Shown: positions 57,981-64,000 of the stretch, piece after piece | How positions within the stretch are numbered: position 1 is the first letter of the stretch | How the letters are laid out: each line of letters begins with the position of its first letter | Source of the DNA: Bolinopsis microptera | Taxonomy: Eukaryota > Ctenophora > Tentaculata > Lobata > Bolinopsidae | Assembly: GCF_026151205.1 (NCBI RefSeq) | Contig: NC_087078.1 | Location: forward strand, 18,309,118-18,373,117 | Reading direction: 5' to 3' | DNA length: 64,000 bases | The notes under the pieces: model-generated | The model's database searches: none | What the model saw: the letters and a program-made list of their open reading frames with translations, nothing else | Told to the model about the DNA's origin: nothing | Translations under genes and position numbers: made by a program

Positions 57981-60900
57981 TTACTCCAACAATATGTGGT
58001 CGTGTTTACTGTACACACGTGACTTTCTGTATTTGCCCAATATTTCCTGATCTTGTGTAACCGATTGGTTGCCAGTCCATTTCCAGATTGACTCTGGGCC
58101 GTACAATGTGTCCTCGTCAACAAATGTGTTCAAAGCCCTGATACTGTCAATCTCCAGACTAAAATCTCCTGTGATGGAAAAAAGGTTACTAGTTTAAGCA
58201 TGAAATAACAGTTAATTAAATTAGTTGAGGTAATTTAAAGATTATTGTATAGTTTTGCGCTTGCCCACACATGTGTAAAGTATTCTTGACTTATTCAAAA
58301 ACTAAGAGCCGGTTTTGACAGTTATGACTTATACATATCCAAAAAAACATATCCTGGACGAACGGAGAATGCTTGGTGTTGCCGGAAAGCGGAAACGTCA
58401 ATTTGAAAACTTCAACTGTTTTCATTCTCCAACAAAAATGTAAATTATTTAACAACATAGCTCAAACTTCAACATACCAGGAGTTTGCTGGTCCGTAAAG
58501 AATCCAATGGAGTAGAGCCTCATAGTTGCCGGCTTGTGAAGAATACCAGCAATCTGCTCGTGTTTCACGGGGTAAAACCGGTTAAACGGGATCTGAAACA
58601 ATGTAGATAATTAATAAATAATTATAATTATAATTATAATTATAATTAATAAATAATCACACAGGTGATGTTTCATCACCTTGGTTAAGGACATTTCGAT
58701 CTCATCGAGAAAGATACACAGCGCTCATATGATTTAAACAAGATTTTGAATTTATGATTTATCGCAAAATCAATATGTGGATTGGTGAGGTGTGCTGTAA
58801 CTTACTCAACTTCATTTCATTAACAGACATGAGTGTTCATGTTGAGTAATGACTAATGGCAGAGAATTACAAATATTCGTTACAAAAACTGATGAACTGT
58901 GATTACTCTTAAAATAAGAATTTTGCTTAAAATAATATCAAATTTCTCCATATGTGGTAAATCAGTTCTGCATTATTTAGCACGCTATTGCTAAGTTTAG
59001 CTTCTTAAGCTCCCAGTATCATGGTATTCCTAGTTTCTATTTCAAATCGAAGATATGAATTATCTTAGTTAAGTAAGAGAGACTACCAATACCCACGATT
59101 ACAACTATTCTCATCCCATGAAACCTAGGTGTAGGACAACCAATCTTAATCATAAACATCAAGCACAAAAATTCCATTCATAAAATTCAAAAAACAATAA
59201 ATCTAAAAGACCCATTTTTGAAAGAAATGACTCATGTTGAAAGTGAGTAATTAATAATTATATTTGTTAAACTATGAACTTCCAAATCTATTCAACTGTA
59301 CTCGACCAGTCCTCAATGCGCACTTTCGGAGAAAATTGCCACTTTATTGTAGATCTAGATTTTATATTTATATCATTATATAAAGGTATTTTGGTTTCCA
59401 TTTCACGGGCATGACGAACAGCAATGATTAGACCATTTTCGGTCGTAGCAGAATTTTCTTAGGCCCATTGTGGCGACCAGAGCTTGGTGCGATCGTGTTA
59501 AAAGGTTCTGTTCGCTTCTCATGCTTAAATTCATTGCCACCGTGACAATCTATAATGTCTTCTATATTTGCTGACATTTCAACTGACATTTCGACACAGC
59601 CAGCAAGGAATTTTTTCCCGCGATTAAGGTGAAATCTTCAGTCGAATTTTGTGCTTTTAAAGCCAGTGACTCGTACGACGTACATGGTTGAGATATTCTT
59701 CACGTTCACAATACAATTACATAATATAATATAATATATAATATAGACTGTATTGAATGAGCTTGAAGATATATCCTCGAGCTCATTCAAGAAACAACTT
59801 TGACCTCTTCGTCGCAAAAGCTTTATTTCTGAAATTTGAAATAACCTAAAGAAAGAAACCACACATCGACTTATCTTTTTAAAGATCCCGTACGTGTAGC
59901 AGGGATTAGTGTTGTTTTACTGTTTGTGCGGCGAAAGCACTTTTTGTCGGTCGTTAATTGCGATATTATTGATATTACACAGGATGTTTGGGGGGGGGGG
60001 GGGGTCAACCTCATTTTACCTCATTTTACCTCATCCCAATTTTGCCTTTCTTGGCTGCCCGAATGAGGTAAAATGAGGTTGACCCCCCCCCCCCCCCCCA
60101 TGTTTTTATGTCGAAAGGTGGGCGGACAATCGCTAGCCGCTATATAGTTATTATGAACGTCTTGCGTCGCCATTAAAATGCACAGTTAAGCATTTTACGG
60201 AGAAGAAAAAAGTGATATTTATAAATATTTAATGAATTGCAGTATAATTCAAATCGATAGCTTAATTCTAAATCTAATGCGTTGCATTTTATTAAAACTC
60301 TAAATCTGAAGCGTGGCATGGGTGTTTGTGATTTCAGACCATAATTTGGTAATATAATACAAATTATGTTGGAGTTTGCAGAACACACAGTATAAACTCA
60401 AATTCTTATCAATTCCAAATCTAAACCATTTTAATTTTCACGCTTTTACGGAAAACACCGGAAAATCTAATTCCAAATCTCTTAGCAGTGATGTTTTCGA
60501 GGACGATGTTTCTTGTAATGATTATTGGAGTAGAAAACAAACAAGTCAATCCCTCCTTAGGCCATGTTAAGGCTGCTTTGAAAAATGTGTCTCGGATAGA
60601 CCCATTTGAAGAACCCAAACATGTAACGCAACCTATGTTCCGTACATTCTTCACCACAAAGATTATGGAAGTAGCACAAACGAAACCAATAAATGTTATC
60701 ACTGCCTCCAATTGGACACGCTGTGGACAATACTGCACTTTCGTCGCAGATTGCCATATTTTGGAGTACCGGGCGAACACAAAAATCTGCAATCTTTACA
60801 AAAGAAGAAAATACCACGAAATAGCTGATAAAGCGAGCAATTCCTCCTACACCATATCTACAAAAGCCAACTTCATTACTCAGAAATGTGCGGAAGATTA

Positions 60901-63419
60901 CGGTGCTGTCTTGAGGGGCGAGCAGTTTATCATTGAATCACATGACAAGAAACTGTTCTTTTCAGAGGATAAAGGGGCTTTCTGGAAGAAGAAACGTATG
61001 ACAATGTGGCAATACAATAACGTAACCCAACAACTAAGAGTCCACGATTCTAACACTTGTCTAAGCTGGACAGCCAAACCTGACGACAAACCCGCTGACT
61101 TGAATTTTGAAACTTGCCTTGATAATCCAAACCAAAGGTTTGTACTGTATCAGACTGACCCCTGCGCTTGGTATCTGAAAACAGTGAATGACCGTGCGTT
61201 AAGTCTGGTGGAAGGTGAGTTCAGGTCGGGTGTTGAAAAAGATTTTGGGACTGAGGCAAAGCCGCAACCTGCGGCGAGCGAAAGTATGATACCATTACCG
61301 AAAGGAAACACATATAGCCAATGGGAAAACGGTAATAATGCAGATAGAGGCACGGACTTGAGAAACCTTTCATATTTTAAATTGGTAAGAACAACATTTG
61401 CGTGCTATAGATTCAGAGTTGTTAACGGAGAACTCCTGCCAAAAGAATACAACGCTCCCATCTTCCTTCAGGGTGATTCTATCACCATCCAGTGTAATGA
61501 AGACTACAGCATAAAACGAAAAGACGGACGCCAAAACCAGACAGTTTTAACTTGCAACAAGCGTGAATTAAGAAAAGTTGTGTGCAGGAGTGGGAAGAAG
61601 AGTGGTGTTCTCAAGTACACCGTGCTGTCCCTGGTGTTTGTTTGCTGCATTTTCCTGGGATACAAGTTTATTTGCCACCTTAGAGGCGGTGGTAGTGTTC
61701 CAGAAGATGCTGAGGCTGTGGAAAATAATGAGGAAAATTCACGGAATCCAGGAGATGTTTCTTATAAAGATTCAAACAATGATGACATTGTGAGCGACCC
61801 AAGATTCGGAGATTCGGTCACTGCAAACATCGTTGCAATTATCAATGAGAATAACAAGACGTTTGAGGACCAGAATGCAGATAGTAATCTTTTGGAATTA
61901 TGTGAGATGATCCCCAATCAACGTAACTCAACATTGCAGTACGAAGACGTAATCTATGAACCTGATTTTATCGATGCAAAATGGGATGAAGAAACTGATA
62001 AATCAACTGATGATAGCTTGCCGGTAGAGATGGATGAAGATGAAACCCCGGCAGAGGTTAACGATAGCTTGCAACTAGAAGCAATAGGGATAATATCATC
62101 ACCGTCGCTCGAGATCACCGCAGCGTCGTCACTAGAAATGGATAACAGTTCGGACACATTTGAATCGGTCAAATCATTATATTAGGGGAAAGAAAATCAT
62201 ATGCTTTATATTTCACTAGTAGGAACCCGCCTATATTTCATTGCTTTGTTGAGAATGTATTGCATTTTGTTTTATTGATTTTAATTTGAGTTAAAGTCTT
62301 ACAAAGTATTTCATTCTTTGCACGGTTGTTTTTGATCATTTCAACTGATGCTTTCTCCTAATTTGGTATTTTGGTATCCTTTTACTCAAAATCTACACCA
62401 TCTTTCCAAAACTATAAATATACGAAACACTCCTGAGAGAATATAATGGACGATATTGTTTAGAGACATCGCATATAAAATTAGTAATTTGCAAGCCAGT
62501 ATCATCAATAAATAAAGCCACCTGCCACGTCTTAATACAATCGACCACCCATAAAAGCACACACGCTAGAAACTCAAGTAAAATGTCTTTGTGAAGGAGC
62601 AGTACCTTTATCCTCTCCCAGTAAGGCCCACCTCTAGTCTGAAGATGTGCTGCCCAAAACTTAGTTCCCTCCTGTTGAGGATCTCCCAATCTTGACTTGA
62701 ACCATAACTGAAACGAATTTATGGTTTGATCCGGTGCTTGCCTGTTATAGGAAATAATTTTTAAGGACGCAATAATTTTGTGTCCCAATTATGACGCTCT
62801 AAGGACTAAGGAAGAATAGCAACTTCCGTCTCGTTTACTGATACTGATAATTCTTGGTATTAGATAATCTCGGCCAGAATTCATGGTTTCGCCACAAAAG
62901 CTAATGATCTTGTACACAACACCAATAAATGACGGCACTACAAGACCAGCTGGCGGTATTATGGGTACCTGTATTCGGTAAGGTCTGCCGTCACCACGGA
63001 CCCTGAACTCGAACTGGTGCCACCGGTGGAGATCAGTAGTTCTCTCACTCAGCTCAAGATCTCCCCACGTGTTCTGAAACGTACAAGTTTAGTACAGTAT
63101 TGAGAAATACACACACGGAATACACGTGAAATACAAAGGAAACGTCGGCATTGACAGCCGTGAATATTAATAACCGCTTCATTGCAAGTCGTTGTTCCAC
63201 AAGAACTATTAGACACTAAGTTACTAAGTATAAAATATACTTCTTAGAATAACGGTGGTACTAATAGGAAGGTTTAAAGACATGTGTAGTAGCCCGTGTA
63301 GACTGTAGCTACACTGTAGCACGAACCCAGAACGGATAAGATCTGATTCCAGCGTACCCAGTTGCGTCCCAGGGCCGGGAATGTTCGTTGTAGTAGGACG
63401 GAGTGGGGTCGATCTTTCC
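57981..63419 (-). CDS. CIA30-domain protein, NDUFAF1-like (5' part outside or not found)
   Basis: Exons, transcript order: 63419-63327, 63073-62969, 62707-62606, 58592-58478, 58168-57981 (stop TAA). All junctions keep frame, giving the last about 205 residues. Matches to the CIA30 fold are ATGYAGIRS, HQFEFRVRGDGRPYRIQL, TRGGPYWERIKIPFNRF, AGILHKPATMRLYSIGF and GDFSLEIDSI. In animals NDUFAF1 is a mitochondrial complex I assembly factor, but other CIA30-domain proteins exist, so no symbol is given. The first exon here opens with an acceptor, so the N-terminus lies upstream, beyond or near the window end. Intron 3 of this model (58593-62605) contains a gene on the other strand. Confidence 0.85.
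58610..58660. repeat. AT-rich (TAATTA) simple repeat
   Basis: Repeated ataatt units in the CIA30 intron just upstream of an exon; ordinary microsatellite. Confidence 0.7.
59990..60099. mobile_element. 110-bp G-run-terminated hairpin element
   Basis: It begins with 15 G and ends with 17 C. Just inside are TCAACCTCATTTTACCTCAT and, inverted, ATGAGGTAAAATGAGGTTGA. The unit ACCTCATTTT (10 bp) is repeated on the left side. Direct ATGTTT flanks both ends (59984-59989 and 60100-60105). The whole is one hairpin with a loop of about 30 nt. Non-coding. Confidence 0.85.
60491..62185 (+). CDS. orphan type I membrane protein with PAN-, ricin-B- and sushi-like modules
   Basis: A 564-residue intronless gene inside an intron of the CIA30 gene, opposite strand. 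ATG at 60491 starts a short hydrophobic signal (MFSRTMFLVMIIG). A Cys-patterned region (C78, C82, C88, C100; NWTRCGQYCTFVADC) resembles PAN/apple modules. Residues about 145-222 look like one ricin-B-type beta-trefoil lectin unit (LFFSEDKG..LRVHDSNTCLSW..NFETC..NQRFVL). Residues 305-365 carry four Cys in sushi/CCP order with NGELLP and CNEDYSI. A TM helix (about 376-395) and a long acidic tail (DEETDKSTDDS, EMDEDETPAE) follow. I do not recognise the full protein. Domain calls are from pattern only and the lectin assignment is weak. No catalytic motif is seen. Confidence 0.75.
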   Translation: MFSRTMFLVMIIGVENKQVNPSLGHVKAALKNVSRIDPFEEPKHVTQPMFRTFFTTKIMEVAQTKPINVITASNWTRCGQYCTFVADCHILEYRANTKICNLYKRRKYHEIADKASNSSYTISTKANFITQKCAEDYGAVLRGEQFIIESHDKKLFFSEDKGAFWKKKRMTMWQYNNVTQQLRVHDSNTCLSWTAKPDDKPADLNFETCLDNPNQRFVLYQTDPCAWYLKTVNDRALSLVEGEFRSGVEKDFGTEAKPQPAASESMIPLPKGNTYSQWENGNNADRGTDLRNLSYFKLVRTTFACYRFRVVNGELLPKEYNAPIFLQGDSITIQCNEDYSIKRKDGRQNQTVLTCNKRELRKVVCRSGKKSGVLKYTVLSLVFVCCIFLGYKFICHLRGGGSVPEDAEAVENNEENSRNPGDVSYKDSNNDDIVSDPRFGDSVTANIVAIINENNKTFEDQNADSNLLELCEMIPNQRNSTLQYEDVIYEPDFIDAKWDEETDKSTDDSLPVEMDEDETPAEVNDSLQLEAIGIISSPSLEITAASSLEMDNSSDTFESVKSLY

Positions 63420-64000
63420 CTGGAACAAACAAACATATTAAATGCACAAGATATTATCATAGGAGATCGTTCATACATTACGTAAGTCAGATAAGAGGGG
63501 CGGGGAGGGCAGAGGGTTCGGAAATTTCTTACACTAGTGTGATGTTAATAGCTAATAGCATGATTAGTGGCTAACGGAGGGGCGTCTGAAAAGGTCAAAC
63601 TCTGGCTTATAATTTACTTATAACTTACTTATTAAGTTTGAATTTGAATACTGAGCGGTATTTTGTTTTAGTTTTACGTTTTACTTTATAGTTATAGAAT
63701 GTTTTCACCAAATAGTTTGTTGTGTAATGTATCAGCACCCCACTGTGATAACGTATAATATACGTTATATTATATTATTATGTATACAGTGCACTGTATT
63801 TCAGTTGGTTTACATCTCTATTATATTATACGGATTTGGCTGGATTTTATTTTATAAGTTTATTATCGCAAACCGCAGGAGTGAAGTGTACATGATAATG
63901 TTATGAGTACAACTACATCAAAGATCGGCAATTCTTTATTCTTGCTGTAAATATTAATTACGCCTCTAACAGTAACAACATCAAAATGTGTGTTAACTAA
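63420..64000. other. upstream flank of the CIA30 exons, no exon recognised
   Basis: AT-rich sequence with TATA-type simple repeats (63750-63780). Missing 5' exons of the CIA30 gene should lie in or beyond this stretch; I could not identify one. Confidence 0.4.

Overview
The window looks like animal (metazoan) nuclear DNA. It is AT-rich, its genes are split by GT-AG introns, and several encode animal-specific proteins: PDCD4, FOXRED2, a tektin, a PLXDC-like membrane protein, a laminin-IV/laminin-EGF/TSP1/cystine-knot matrix protein, and a rhodopsin-class GPCR. Ciliary and matrix genes, intronless GPCR and receptor-like genes, a tRNA-derived SINE and many short non-autonomous repeats fit a marine invertebrate, perhaps a cnidarian. 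The sequence alone does not fix the phylum. All gene models were joined by hand from splice signals, reading-frame continuity and remembered family sequence, with no transcript support.

Layout. 1-1752: right part of a CT-rich repeat element cut by the window edge. 1838-7765 (+): PDCD4, 8 coding exons, with a complete related element (4067-5637) in intron 5. 7766-12657: no gene seen; holds a cloverleaf-shaped inverted repeat (10152-10310). 12658-23592 (-): FOXRED2-like flavoprotein, 15 exons. 24514-25536 (+): intronless GPCR. 25537-28400: GC-rich hairpin repeats. 29001-35434 (-): tektin with a duplicated (probably mutually exclusive) exon 2 and a duplicated 3' cassette of its last two exons. 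35462-40115: no gene seen; holds a SINE and an 814-bp TIR element. 40116-52309 (-): L-2-hydroxyglutarate dehydrogenase, 11 exons, with a 107-copy 31-bp satellite in intron 1 and a PLXDC-like intronless gene nested in intron 5. 54763-57284 (+): secreted laminin-IV/LE/TSP1/CTCK protein. 57981-63419 (-): 3' part of a CIA30-domain (NDUFAF1-like) gene, whose long intron carries an intronless type I membrane receptor-like gene on the opposite strand (60491-62185).

Two signals stand out. First, at four exons of two different genes, short tandem arrays (41, 41, 32 and 44 bp units; 8, 2, 7 and 31 copies) are built from the splice junction itself. In the largest array every 44-bp unit begins GTAAGT and ends TTTAG, so it is formally a string of mini-introns with AG|GT recursive-splice points. 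Second, three sequence-unrelated elements share one design: termini that start with a run of G, roughly 10-bp repeats just inside, and short target-site duplications (TAAACT, ATCGATAC, ATGTTT).

The genes do not form a pathway. They are ordinary neighbours: translation control (PDCD4), ER redox (FOXRED2), mitochondrial metabolism and complex I assembly (L2HGDH, CIA30), ciliary structure (tektin), and cell surface/matrix (GPCR, PLXDC-like, laminin-like, orphan receptor).
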